A DNA stretch of 64,000 bases from Aquisalimonas sp007126095 (GTDB taxonomy: Bacteria; Pseudomonadota; Gammaproteobacteria; Nitrococcales; Aquisalimonadaceae): positions 62,001-126,000 of the forward strand of contig NZ_JBLWFT010000006.1 in assembly GCF_048323695.1 (NCBI RefSeq). The letters run 5' to 3'. Below, piece after piece: positions 26,396 through 33,959 of this stretch (position 1 is its first letter; each line of letters opens with the position of its first letter). The notes beneath the pieces were generated by a model. That model ran no database searches, was not told where the DNA came from, and saw nothing but the letters and a program-made list of their open reading frames with translations. Both the position numbers and the translations under genes were made by a program.

Positions 26396-27210
26396 TCCGC
26401 GGCCAGCAGCCGCGCCATGGCCGTGGTTTCTTCCTGCTCCATGAGGCAGGCCCTGGCGACGGTGTCGAGCGTGGCCCCGCTGAGACCCCGATTGAGTAAA
26501 GCGGCGGGAATCTCCTCGAAATCGGTGCCGGCCCAGTCGGCGGCACAGCGCACCAGGCCGATCAGGCCGGGGTCGTCGTGAGCCGACGGGTTGCCGAAGC
26601 CCTCGACCACGGCGCACAGGGTGACCGGTAGCTCCCATTCCCTCAGCAGCATGGCGCCAGCCTCGTGATGGTCCACTTCCAGCTGCTCGCGGATCAGCGC
26701 CGCCATGCTGGTGTGGGAATCGCGCTTGCGGGCGCTGAAGACCGTGGTCATCTCCGTGGGAAAGCTGTGCGCCAGCAGGAGTATGCCGATGGAGTGAAGC
26801 AGACCGCCCAGCTGCGCGGGCGCCGGGTCCAGGCCGGAGGCACGGGCCAGGCGCCCGGAGGCGTTCGCGCTGGCGATCGCATGCAGCCAGTAGCGGGCGG
26901 CCCGAAAGCCCGGGCAGCGGCCGCTGTCGAACTGATTGCGCAGCAGTATGGACGTGGCCAGAACCCGCAGGCGGTTCATTCCGAGCCGCATGATCGCCTC
27001 ATCCAGGCTGCGCACGTCCCCCTGGCTCATGAAGAACGCGCTGTTGGCCGTGGAGACGATGCGGGCGGCCAGTGCGGGGTCGCGCCCGAGTTTCGGGGCG
27101 AGCACGTTGATGTCCGTCTCCTCGGTGTTCACCTCCAGAAGGATGTCGTGGCTGACGTAGGGCAGCGACGGCAGTGATGCGCTGTCCAGCGCAGTCGATG
27201 TCTCTCGCAT
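26392..27210 (-). CDS. HDOD-domain protein
   Basis: This 272-residue protein is almost entirely an HDOD domain: Leu-Pro-Ser-Leu-Pro at the N-terminus, Leu-Gly-Arg-Asp-Pro-Ala-Leu-Ala-Ala-Arg-Ile, and Leu-Leu-His-Ser-Ile-Gly where an HD enzyme would have His-Asp. The Asp is replaced by Ser, so it is probably non-catalytic. ATG at 27210 is chosen over the TTG at 27237. It is the second HDOD gene within 5 kb and overlaps pabB convergently. Confidence 0.8.
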   Translation of the reverse strand: MRETSTALDSASLPSLPYVSHDILLEVNTEETDINVLAPKLGRDPALAARIVSTANSAFFMSQGDVRSLDEAIMRLGMNRLRVLATSILLRNQFDSGRCPGFRAARYWLHAIASANASGRLARASGLDPAPAQLGGLLHSIGILLLAHSFPTEMTTVFSARKRDSHTSMAALIREQLEVDHHEAGAMLLREWELPVTLCAVVEGFGNPSAHDDPGLIGLVRCAADWAGTDFEEIPAALLNRGLSGATLDTVARACLMEQEETTAMARLLAAD

Positions 27211-27338
27211 GGTTATCCCGCCATGTCTCGTGAACAAAAGTCCCGCTCCTGCGCGGGGATTATACTGTCATGACGACCAATCACCGAACTGTTCATGGAC
27301 GTACAGACCATCGATGAAGCAGACCCTTGGAGGTTGTT

Positions 27339-28517
27339 ATGGAAGAGGTAGTCATTGTTGCAGCAGGTCGTAGCGCAGTCGGCGGCTTCGGCGGCTCGCT
27401 TTCATCCTTGACGGCGGTGGAACTCGGCACGCAGGTGATTCGCGGAACGCTGGAAAGGGCCGGAGTTTCCCCGGAACAGGTGGACGAAGTCATTCTGGGC
27501 CAGGTGCTGACGGCCGCCGCCGGTCAGAACCCGGCACGCCAGTCCTCCATCCATGCCGGCATTCCCGACCGGGTACCGGCCATGACCATCAACAAGGTCT
27601 GTGGCAGCGGGTTGAAGGCCGTGGCCATGGCGACCCAGGCGATCCGGCTCGGTGATGCCGAGATCGTCATCGCTGGCGGGCAAGAGAACATGAGTCAGGC
27701 TCCGCACGCCCTGCCCAACTCCCGCAATGGGCAGCGCATGGGTGACTGGAAGCTGGACGACACCATGATCCGTGACGGGCTCTGGGATGCGTTCAACCAG
27801 TATCACATGGGTGTGACCGCCGAGAACCTGGCCACCAAGTACAGCATTTCCCGGGAAGAGCAGGACGCCTTCGCGGCCCAGTCGCAGCAGCGGGCCACCG
27901 CCGCCATGGAGGCCGGGCGCTTCCGGGACGAGATCATTCCCGTTCAGGTGCCCCAGCGCAAGGGCGACCCGGTGGTGGTGGATACTGACGAGCACCCGAA
28001 AGCCGGCACCACGGCCGAGAGCCTGTCGAAACTCCGTCCCGCGTTCAACAAGGAGGGCACGGTCACGGCGGGTAACGCCTCCGGGATCAATGACGGTGCC
28101 GCGGTGGTGCTGGTGATGTCTGCCAGCAAGGCGCAGGCCCTTGGCCTTGAGCCCATCGCCCGGGTCGAGGCGTACGCCAGTGCCGGGGTGGATCCGGCGG
28201 TCATGGGCTCGGGGCCGGTGCCGGCGACGCAGCGCTGCCTTGATCGCGCCGGCTGGAGCGTGTCCGACCTGGAACTGATCGAGGCCAACGAGGCGTTCGC
28301 CGCCCAGGCGCTGGCCGTCAGTCGCGAACTCCAGTGGGACATGGAACGCGTCAACGTCAACGGCGGTGCCATTGCGCTGGGCCATCCCATCGGTGCGTCC
28401 GGGTGCCGGGTGCTGGTAACCTTGCTGCACGAAATGAAGCGCCGCGATGCGCGCAAGGGCCTGGCGACACTGTGTATCGGTGGTGGCCAGGGGGTGGCAC
28501 TTGCCGTGGCCCGCTGA
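27339..28517 (+). CDS. phaA: Acetyl-CoA acetyltransferase (beta-ketothiolase) PhaA
   Basis: This 392-residue thiolase condenses two acetyl-CoA to acetoacetyl-CoA, the first step of polyhydroxybutyrate synthesis. The nucleophile is Cys88 (Asn-Lys-Val-Cys-Gly-Ser-Gly), with the base pair His349 (Gly-His-Pro-Ile-Gly) and Cys379 (Leu-Cys-Ile-Gly-Gly-Gly). ATG at 27339 has a perfect GGAGG six bases upstream; the TTG at 27327 is rejected. A -10 like TATACT at 27261-27266 lacks a good -35. phaR follows after 60 bp. A general thiolase role (AtoB) is possible, but phaR and phaB next to it favour PHA. Confidence 0.9.
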   Translation: MEEVVIVAAGRSAVGGFGGSLSSLTAVELGTQVIRGTLERAGVSPEQVDEVILGQVLTAAAGQNPARQSSIHAGIPDRVPAMTINKVCGSGLKAVAMATQAIRLGDAEIVIAGGQENMSQAPHALPNSRNGQRMGDWKLDDTMIRDGLWDAFNQYHMGVTAENLATKYSISREEQDAFAAQSQQRATAAMEAGRFRDEIIPVQVPQRKGDPVVVDTDEHPKAGTTAESLSKLRPAFNKEGTVTAGNASGINDGAAVVLVMSASKAQALGLEPIARVEAYASAGVDPAVMGSGPVPATQRCLDRAGWSVSDLELIEANEAFAAQALAVSRELQWDMERVNVNGGAIALGHPIGASGCRVLVTLLHEMKRRDARKGLATLCIGGGQGVALAVAR

Positions 28518-28577
28518 TTGGCCGACCATGGCCGCGGGGCGTGTTCCCCGCGGCCAAGCCCGAGGTTGATTCCGATA

Positions 28578-29117
28578 ATGACTAACGACGACGTTCGCAT
28601 CATCAAAAAGTATCCGAACCGGCGTCTTTATGACACGGCCATCAGCAGCTACATCACTCTGGCCGACGTCAAGAGGCTGGTGCTCGATGGGGTGGAGTTC
28701 CAGGTAGTCGACGCCAAGACCCGGGATGACCTGACCCGGACGATCCTGCTCCAGATCATCAGCGAAGAAGAAGAGGGTGGTGAGCCCATTTTCAGCAGCG
28801 AACTGCTGGCCCAGATCATTCGCTCCTACGGCGGCAACATGCAGAATCTCCTGACCAACTACCTGGAGAAGAGCATGGATATGTGGTCGGACCAGCAACG
28901 GGCGCTGCGTGAGCAGACGCGCGATTTCATGGAAGCGAATCCCATGACCATGCTGACCCAGATGGCGGAGCGGAATCTGGCCATGTGGCGGCGCATGAGC
29001 GGTATGGACAGTGGCAAGGACGACCCGGCCGGCGGCAGTGGTGATTCCTCTGATGAGTCGGCGGGGAGCAAAAGCCCGCGGTCGTCCGGCAAACAGGGGT
29101 CAGGTTCCCGCAACTGA
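28578..29117 (+). CDS. phaR: Polyhydroxyalkanoate synthesis repressor PhaR
   Basis: This 179-residue protein has the N-terminal PHB/PHA accumulation regulator DNA-binding domain, with Ile-Ile-Lys-Lys-Tyr-Pro-Asn-Arg-Arg-Leu-Tyr-Asp-Thr at residues 8-20. A central PHB-binding helical part and a Ser/Gly-rich low-complexity tail follow. PhaR binds DNA when granules are absent and moves to nascent PHA granules, releasing phasin genes. The ATG at 28578 has GAGG somewhat far (12 bases). It lies between phaA and phaB and is followed by a terminator. Confidence 0.93.
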   Translation: MTNDDVRIIKKYPNRRLYDTAISSYITLADVKRLVLDGVEFQVVDAKTRDDLTRTILLQIISEEEEGGEPIFSSELLAQIIRSYGGNMQNLLTNYLEKSMDMWSDQQRALREQTRDFMEANPMTMLTQMAERNLAMWRRMSGMDSGKDDPAGGSGDSSDESAGSKSPRSSGKQGSGSRN

Positions 29118-29170
29118 GCTCGTCCCGTAACTCGGCTGGACCCCCGCCGGTGACTTCCGCTTCCCGGCGG

Positions 29171-29193
29171 GAAGCCCGCGCCATGCGGGCTTC
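29171..29193 (+). terminator. Hairpin terminator after phaR
   Basis: Perfect 9-bp arms GAAGCCCGC (29171-29179) and GCGGGCTTC (29185-29193) enclose a five-base loop, 53 bp after the phaR stop. A second weaker pairing CCCGCCGG/CCCGGCGGG overlaps just upstream. Confidence 0.65.
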
Positions 29194-29236
29194 TCCGACG
29201 TCTGTCTGGAATGTGACGCACTCCTCATGTTTAAAG

Positions 29237-29265
29237 TTGACAGGTGATCCACCTGTCTCTATTCT
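29237..29265 (+). promoter_or_regulatory. Sigma-70 promoter of phaB with palindromic operator in the spacer
   Basis: A perfect -35 TTGACA (29237-29242) and TATTCT (29260-29265) are 17 bp apart. A palindrome GACAGGTG-ATC-CACCTGTC (29239-29257) overlaps the -35 and fills most of the spacer. This is the classical position for a repressor operator. The predicted start near 29272 leaves a leader of about 140 nt. Confidence 0.75.
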
Positions 29266-29410
29266 CGATTTAAACGCATGACGCATTGCACAACGGGGCG
29301 TTTCGCGGGAGCGTACCCTGTGTGCGTGTCGCGCAACGGCTGACTGCTCCCGGTCGGCCACAATCCCCTAACCGGCGAGGCCGGTCGAACGACTTCACAA
29401 GAGGCATCCC

Positions 29411-30157
29411 ATGACGAATCGAGTAGCTCTGGTGACGGGCGGTAATGGTGGTATCGGCACTGAGGTGTGCAAGTATCTGGCGGCGCTCGGGTATCGCGTG
29501 GTCAGTACCTGCGTCAATGCCGAGAAGGAAAACATCCGCGGCTGGCAGGAAGATCTGCAGGCGGAGGGCCATGACGTTGCGTGGATCGAGTGCGATGTGT
29601 CCGATTATGATGCGTGCGGCGCCATGGCGGAGCAGATTCAGGCGGAGCACGGTAACGTGGATGTTCTGGTGAACCTGGCCGGGATCACGCGGGATGCCTT
29701 TATTCACAAGATGGGCAAGGGCGACTGGGACGCTGTGGTGAACGTCAATCTAAACAGCGCCTTCAACGTCACGCGTCATCTCATCGACGGCATGCGTGAG
29801 CGTGGCTTTGGCCGTGTGGTGAACATCTCGTCCGTGAACGGTCAGACGGGTCAGTTCGGCCAGACGAACTACTCCGCCGCCAAGGCTGGTCTGCACGGCT
29901 TCACCATGGCGCTTGCGAAGGAGGGCGCCCGAAAGGGTATCACGGCCAATACTGTATCCCCCGGCTACATCGATACGTCCATGACGGCCGCCATCCCGCA
30001 GGAGGTGCGCGACCAGATCATCGCCCAGGTGCCGGCAGGCCGCATGGGGCGCCCGGATGAGATCGCACGCGTGGTGGCTTTTCTGGCAGCCGATGACTCG
30101 GAGTACATCAACGGTGCGAATATTCCGGTCAACGGCGCGCTGTTCACCAGTTTCTGA
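29411..30157 (+). CDS. phaB: Acetoacetyl-CoA reductase PhaB
   Basis: This 248-residue short-chain dehydrogenase reduces acetoacetyl-CoA to (R)-3-hydroxybutyryl-CoA with NADPH. The nucleotide-binding Gly-Gly-Asn-Gly-Gly-Ile-Gly is at 10-16, and the catalytic triad is Ser140, Tyr154 and Lys158. The Gln-x-Gly-Gln-Thr-Asn-Tyr-Ser-Ala-Ala-Lys region is characteristic of PhaB rather than FabG. It has its own promoter separate from phaA-phaR. No phaC follows; the next 519 bp are non-coding. Confidence 0.92.
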   Translation: MTNRVALVTGGNGGIGTEVCKYLAALGYRVVSTCVNAEKENIRGWQEDLQAEGHDVAWIECDVSDYDACGAMAEQIQAEHGNVDVLVNLAGITRDAFIHKMGKGDWDAVVNVNLNSAFNVTRHLIDGMRERGFGRVVNISSVNGQTGQFGQTNYSAAKAGLHGFTMALAKEGARKGITANTVSPGYIDTSMTAAIPQEVRDQIIAQVPAGRMGRPDEIARVVAFLAADDSEYINGANIPVNGALFTSF

Positions 30158-30164
30158 TGGCAAG

Positions 30165-30194
30165 GCTGCGCCGGGGCTCATGTCTCGGTGCAGC
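30165..30194 (+). terminator. Weak hairpin after phaB
   Basis: GCTGCGCCG (30165-30173) pairs with CGGTGCAGC (30186-30194) with one G-U pair and a 12-base loop, seven bases after the phaB stop. There is no T-run, so leakage toward the downstream region is likely. Confidence 0.4.
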
Positions 30195-30254
30195 GACACC
30201 AGCCCGCCGTTTGCTTATTGGTAGGTAAGTTTCAGAGCCAGGGGTCAGAAGGTG

Positions 30255-30283
30255 TTGACAGACAGATTGGTCTTGGTTAAAAT
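30255..30283 (+). promoter_or_regulatory. Strong consensus sigma-70 promoter of a predicted small RNA
   Basis: TTGACA (30255-30260), a 17-bp spacer and TAAAAT (30278-30283) make one of the best promoters in the window. The predicted start is near 30291. No plus-strand protein gene lies downstream before strong terminators. Confidence 0.8.
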
Positions 30284-30290
30284 GCTGCAC

Positions 30291-30509
30291 AGCAACATCG
30301 GGAGAGCAAAAAATTGGGAGCTCCCGAAAGATGCTCCCAGATCTGCGCTCTTCTTGTTCTGATTTAACGGGTTTTGTGGTTGTCAGGCCTCGCCAGCGAG
30401 ACCGGAGCGCTTAACCAGCTGAATTACCCGGTTCTAGGACCGGTCTGCTTCTCCTCCAGGCGACTCCCAAGTCGCCTTTTCCGCCCCCTCGCTCGAGGGG
30501 GTTTTTTTT
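30291..30509 (+). ncRNA. Predicted small RNA gene (about 220 nt), unknown family
   Basis: The interval runs from a consensus promoter to two tandem intrinsic terminators and contains no credible ORF. Visible structure: TCGGGAG (30298-30304) can pair with CTCCCGA (30321-30327), while TGGGAGC (30315-30321) can pair with GCTCCCA (30333-30339), giving alternative helices or a pseudoknot. CGGGT (30368-30372)/ACCCG (30426-30430) and TGGTT (30377-30381)/AACCA (30413-30417) form an extended arm, and CCGGT/ACCGG (30428-30443) is a competing stem. A single-stranded pyrimidine stretch TTCTCCTCCA (30449-30458) is complementary to strong Shine-Dalgarno sequences, including ten bases before fadL (53116-53125). 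It does not fit 6S, 4.5S, tmRNA or RNase P RNA as I know them. Confidence 0.65.
30459..30509 (+). terminator. Two tandem rho-independent terminators
   Basis: The first is GGCGACT-CCCA-AGTCGCC (30459-30476) followed by four T. The second is CCCCCTCG/CGAGGGGG (30484-30501) followed by eight T (30502-30509), an excellent intrinsic terminator. Both are oriented for the plus strand and close the predicted small RNA; they would also stop read-through from phaB. Confidence 0.9.
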
Positions 30510-30676
30510 GTCCATAACCTGCTGAAGACTGATTCAGTCTTCTGGACTCGTTGGATCTCATTGTAGCGCGGCAGTGTTGTCTGGCAACCATTTTTGTTGG
30601 TGCGTCGCAACAGTGTGTCCGGATGGGAACAGGTTGTCCGCAGATCGTGCCGCCGGTCTGTGCTGTCGGCAAGACA

Positions 30677-32128
30677 CTACCGGCGCTCTCGCTCCAGTTC
30701 CCGCTGGATGTCCTGGCGCCGGGACACGGCGCGGGAGCGGTCATTGATGTCCGCGTCGCTGGCGTTGGCCACCCGGTCGAGCTGATCCAGTGCCAGCGGG
30801 AGGTTGCCGCTGAGGTAGTAGTGCTCGCCCATGGCCAGCATGGCTTCATGGTCCAGCCCCGCGGCGCTGGCGGCTTCGGCGTGGAGCCGGTGCAGGTGGG
30901 CATCGCCCCCCTGGCGCTGAATCTGTCTCCGAACCAGTTGCCGGGCGTCCATCGGGCGGTCCAGCCGCAGCAGCGTGCGGGCGGTGTGCAGACTCAGGGT
31001 GTAGCTGCCCGGGAAGAGATCGAGCCCGAGCTCCAGGCTCTCCAGGGCCGATTCCAGATTGCCCTGTTCCGAATGAATCCGCGCCAGCGCCACCAGGTAG
31101 GCGGTGCGCTCGCTGTCCTCAGCCATCAGCGTCTCCAGCGCCTCCCTCGCTTCGTCGAGCTGATCGTCCTCGATCTTCGCGAGCGCCAGGCCGAACCGTG
31201 TGGCGAAACGGCCGTTATCGCTCTCGGCGCCGTTGTCCAGCTCGGCCTCGAAGTGGCGAATGGCGTCCCGGGGTTCGTTGGCCCGCTGCACCAGAAGCCG
31301 GGCCCGGATCAGGCCGTATGTGGGGCTCTCGTCCGGTGACCCGTTACTGTAACTGCGTGCCCGCGAGCGCGACTCCGCGATGCGGGATTCGGTGACCGGG
31401 TGGGTGCTCAGAAACTCGGGCGGGCGCTGCTGATGCCGGGTAGCCTCGGCCAGACGTTCGAAAAACCGGGGCATGCCTTCCGGGTCCAGGCCCGCATCCG
31501 CAAGAATGCGAATGCCGATGTTGTCGGCCTCGCGCTCGTGTGCGCGGCTGTAGTTCAGCTGCTCCTGGATGGATCCGGCCATGCCGCCGATGGCCGCCGC
31601 GCTGCCGAGGTCGGCATCCTGCGTCCCCATGAGAATGGCCGCGAGGATGATGCCGAGCGTCTGCAGGCCGCCGCCGCGGCTGTCGTCCAGCCGGCGCGCG
31701 ATGTGCCGCTGGCTGACGTGCGCGATTTCGTGGGCCATGACCGCCGCCAGTTCGCTCTCCGACTGCGTCCGCTCGATCAGACCGCGATTGATGCCGATAT
31801 ACCCCCCGGGCATGGCAAAGGCGTTGATGGCGGGGCTGTCCACCACGAAGAACTCGTAGGCCATGTCCGGGGTGTTGGCGTGGGAGACGAGGCGCTGTCC
31901 CAGGTCCTGAATGTACTCCCGGAGCTCCGGATCGTCGGTCATGGGGACGCGCAATCGCACCTGCCGGATCAGCTGCTGGCCCATGCGCTGCTCCTCGGCC
32001 ACCGACAGCGTCTGGCTCGCGGGGCTGCCCAGGTCGGGCAGGCGCAGTGGGTCGTCCGCCACGGCCATGGCGGTGGCAAAGGCCAGCAGAACGGCCAGCA
32101 GGAACGTCAGGACTCGGTGCAAGGGCAC
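30677..32128 (-). CDS. bepA: Outer-membrane assembly metalloprotease/chaperone BepA (M48)
   Basis: This 483-residue periplasmic protein has a signal peptide (about 1-24). Its M48 zinc-protease domain has His-Glu-Ile-Ala-His at 133-137 and the Glu-Ala-Asp third-ligand motif at about 200-202, and a TPR domain of about 200 residues follows. BepA degrades or rescues stalled LptD and other outer-membrane proteins with the BAM complex. The start is GTG at 32128 with GGAG upstream; the frame to 32236 lacks support. Length matches E. coli BepA (487). It is divergent from perM, its neighbour in E. coli too. Confidence 0.9.
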   Translation of the reverse strand: MPLHRVLTFLLAVLLAFATAMAVADDPLRLPDLGSPASQTLSVAEEQRMGQQLIRQVRLRVPMTDDPELREYIQDLGQRLVSHANTPDMAYEFFVVDSPAINAFAMPGGYIGINRGLIERTQSESELAAVMAHEIAHVSQRHIARRLDDSRGGGLQTLGIILAAILMGTQDADLGSAAAIGGMAGSIQEQLNYSRAHEREADNIGIRILADAGLDPEGMPRFFERLAEATRHQQRPPEFLSTHPVTESRIAESRSRARSYSNGSPDESPTYGLIRARLLVQRANEPRDAIRHFEAELDNGAESDNGRFATRFGLALAKIEDDQLDEAREALETLMAEDSERTAYLVALARIHSEQGNLESALESLELGLDLFPGSYTLSLHTARTLLRLDRPMDARQLVRRQIQRQGGDAHLHRLHAEAASAAGLDHEAMLAMGEHYYLSGNLPLALDQLDRVANASDADINDRSRAVSRRQDIQRELERERR

Positions 32129-32376
32129 GCTCGGCTGCTCCGGGAAGCGGTGATGACCGGGACTCTCCACGTATTGTGACTCTTGGACCCTGGCGGGCCA
32201 AACCCGTTCACCAACTTCGCACCAGCGGCGGGACACGCTATGATGCCGACACAGGCGGTAACCAGCGCGTTTCCGGCCCGCCCCGAAACGTCGCCTACCG
32301 CGTCAAAATGAACCCGCACCGGGAAGGATCACGCTCCGCGAGGGGCAGGTTCCGGGCGGCGCCCCGGGAGGCGTAG

Positions 32377-33465
32377 ATGGAGTTGATCCGGCAGTGGTTT
32401 CGCCGCCACTTCGACAATCCGCAGGTGCTTGGCCTGGCCGCCGTACTGCTGGCCGGGCTCGCTGCCATTGTCTTCTTTGGCAGCATGCTTGCACCTGTGA
32501 TTGCCAGCCTGATCCTGGCCTATCTGCTGGAGGGGGTCGTGCGCAAGCTGGAGCAGTTCGGCGTGCCACGACTGCTCTCGGTAACGCTTGTTTTCGTGGT
32601 CTTCTTTGCGGGCCTGCTGCTCGTCTTCTTCGCGCTGCTGCCGGTGCTGGTGACCCAGATCACCCAGCTGGTGGACGAGCTGCCGAAGATTCTCAGCACC
32701 AGTCAGTCCCTGTTGATGCAGCTGCCGCAGCAGTATCCGCAGCTGTTCTCACAGCAGCAGATCTCCGATCTCATCTTCGTCATTCGCCGGGAGGCGCTGG
32801 ACTGGGGGCAGGCCGTGCTGACCCGGTTCTCATTCCAGTCCGTGGTGGTGGTGATTACGCTGCTGGTTTATCTGGTGCTGCTGCCGTTCCTGGTGTTCTT
32901 CTTCCTCAAGGACAAGGAGGCGCTGGTCCAGTGGGTGGCGCGCTACATGCCCCGGGACCGGGATCTGCTGGTGACCGTGTGGCGGGACGTGGACGCGCAG
33001 ATCGGCAATTACGTCCGCGGCAAGTTCGTCGAGATCCTGATCGTTTGGGTGGTGACCTACGTCACGTTCTCGCTGTTCGGTCTCAGTTTCGCCATGCTGC
33101 TGTCGCTGATGGTAGGGCTGTCCGTCATCATCCCCTACATTGGCGCCGCCGTGGTGACCGTGCCAGTGGGTCTGATCGCCTACTTCCAGTTTGGTTTCGG
33201 TCCGGAGTTCGCGTGGGTCATGGTTGCCTACGGCATCATCCAGGCCCTGGACGGCAACGTGCTGGTGCCCGTGCTCTTCTCCGAGGTGGTCAACCTCCAC
33301 CCCGTGGCGATCATCGTGGCGATTCTGTTCTTCGGCGGGGTCTGGGGCTTCTGGGGGATCTTCTTCGCCATCCCTCTGGCGACGGTGATTCAGGCGGTGC
33401 TGAAAGCCTGGCCGACCGTCGAGCCGCCCGACCACTCCGAGGAGGGGCGGCTGCCGCCGGCCTGA
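32377..33465 (+). CDS. perM: AI-2E family inner-membrane protein, PerM-like
   Basis: This 362-residue polytopic membrane protein has about seven to eight hydrophobic segments and the family block near residues 250-330 (Ile-Ile-Pro-Tyr-Ile-Gly, Ala-Leu-Asp-Gly-Asn, and Leu-His-Pro-Val). The AI-2E/PerM family includes putative exporters, but the substrate of PerM itself is not established. Synteny with bepA and bcp matches E. coli perM. It converges on bcp with only three bases between stop codons. Confidence 0.85.
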   Translation: MELIRQWFRRHFDNPQVLGLAAVLLAGLAAIVFFGSMLAPVIASLILAYLLEGVVRKLEQFGVPRLLSVTLVFVVFFAGLLLVFFALLPVLVTQITQLVDELPKILSTSQSLLMQLPQQYPQLFSQQQISDLIFVIRREALDWGQAVLTRFSFQSVVVVITLLVYLVLLPFLVFFFLKDKEALVQWVARYMPRDRDLLVTVWRDVDAQIGNYVRGKFVEILIVWVVTYVTFSLFGLSFAMLLSLMVGLSVIIPYIGAAVVTVPVGLIAYFQFGFGPEFAWVMVAYGIIQALDGNVLVPVLFSEVVNLHPVAIIVAILFFGGVWGFWGIFFAIPLATVIQAVLKAWPTVEPPDHSEEGRLPPA

Positions 33466-33468
33466 TTG

Positions 33469-33945
33469 TTACCCCTTCTCAAGGGCGTGTACCGCGTCCA
33501 AGACCTCCTGTGCGTGGCCAGGCACCTTGACGCCCCGCCATTCACGCCGCAGAACGCCGTCGCGGTCGATCAGGAATGTGCTGCGCTCGATGCCCACGGA
33601 CGTGCGTCCGTACATGGTCTTCTCCTTGAGCACCCCGAACTGCTCGCAGAGCTGCTCGTCCTTGTCCGAGAGGAGCGGGAAGGTGAAGCCCTGCTTGTTG
33701 CGGAAGTTCTCCTGGGCCTTTACGCCGTCTCGGGACGCGCCAAGGATCTCCGCGCCCGCCTCTCGGAACGCCGCGTGGAGCTCCGTAAACGCAAGCCCTT
33801 CGTTGGTGCAGCCCGGTGTGCTCGCCTTGGGGTAGAAGTAGAGCACCAGGTGGTGGCCGAGATAATCACTCAACCGCACAGTCTCGCCGCCGGTCGCGGG
33901 GCGGCTGAAGTCGGCGACGGGTTTGCCGACGGTCACGCTGCTCAT
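33469..33945 (-). CDS. bcp: Thioredoxin-dependent peroxiredoxin Bcp (PrxQ)
   Basis: This 158-residue peroxiredoxin has the peroxidatic Cys46 in Ser-Thr-Pro-Gly-Cys-Thr. The resolving Cys that follows five residues later in E. coli Bcp is replaced by Leu51. Another Cys (Cys99, in Gln-Leu-Cys-Glu-Gln) may take part, or the enzyme may be of the 1-Cys type. It reduces hydrogen and organic peroxides. It lies 14 bp downstream of gcvR, the classical gcvR-bcp pair. Confidence 0.92.
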   Translation of the reverse strand: MSSVTVGKPVADFSRPATGGETVRLSDYLGHHLVLYFYPKASTPGCTNEGLAFTELHAAFREAGAEILGASRDGVKAQENFRNKQGFTFPLLSDKDEQLCEQFGVLKEKTMYGRTSVGIERSTFLIDRDGVLRREWRGVKVPGHAQEVLDAVHALEKG

Positions 33946-33959
33946 GCTGTGTCCTCCTG

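Noticed and set aside
29239..29257. phaB palindrome as a GlrR site
   Set aside because: Its arms are GACA outside and TGTC inside reversed (GACA-N11-TGTC), the wrong orientation and spacing for TGTC-N10-GACA.
30282..30362. 26-codon ORF starting with ATG at 30282 in the sRNA region
   Set aside because: The ATG overlaps the -10 hexamer, so it lies upstream of the predicted transcription start and cannot be translated from that promoter.
30362..30430. tRNA-like sequence on the minus strand (D-arm-like AATTCAGCTGGTTAAGC)
   Set aside because: No T-arm, no CCA and no proper seven-base acceptor stem; the resemblance is limited to the D arm and one hairpin.
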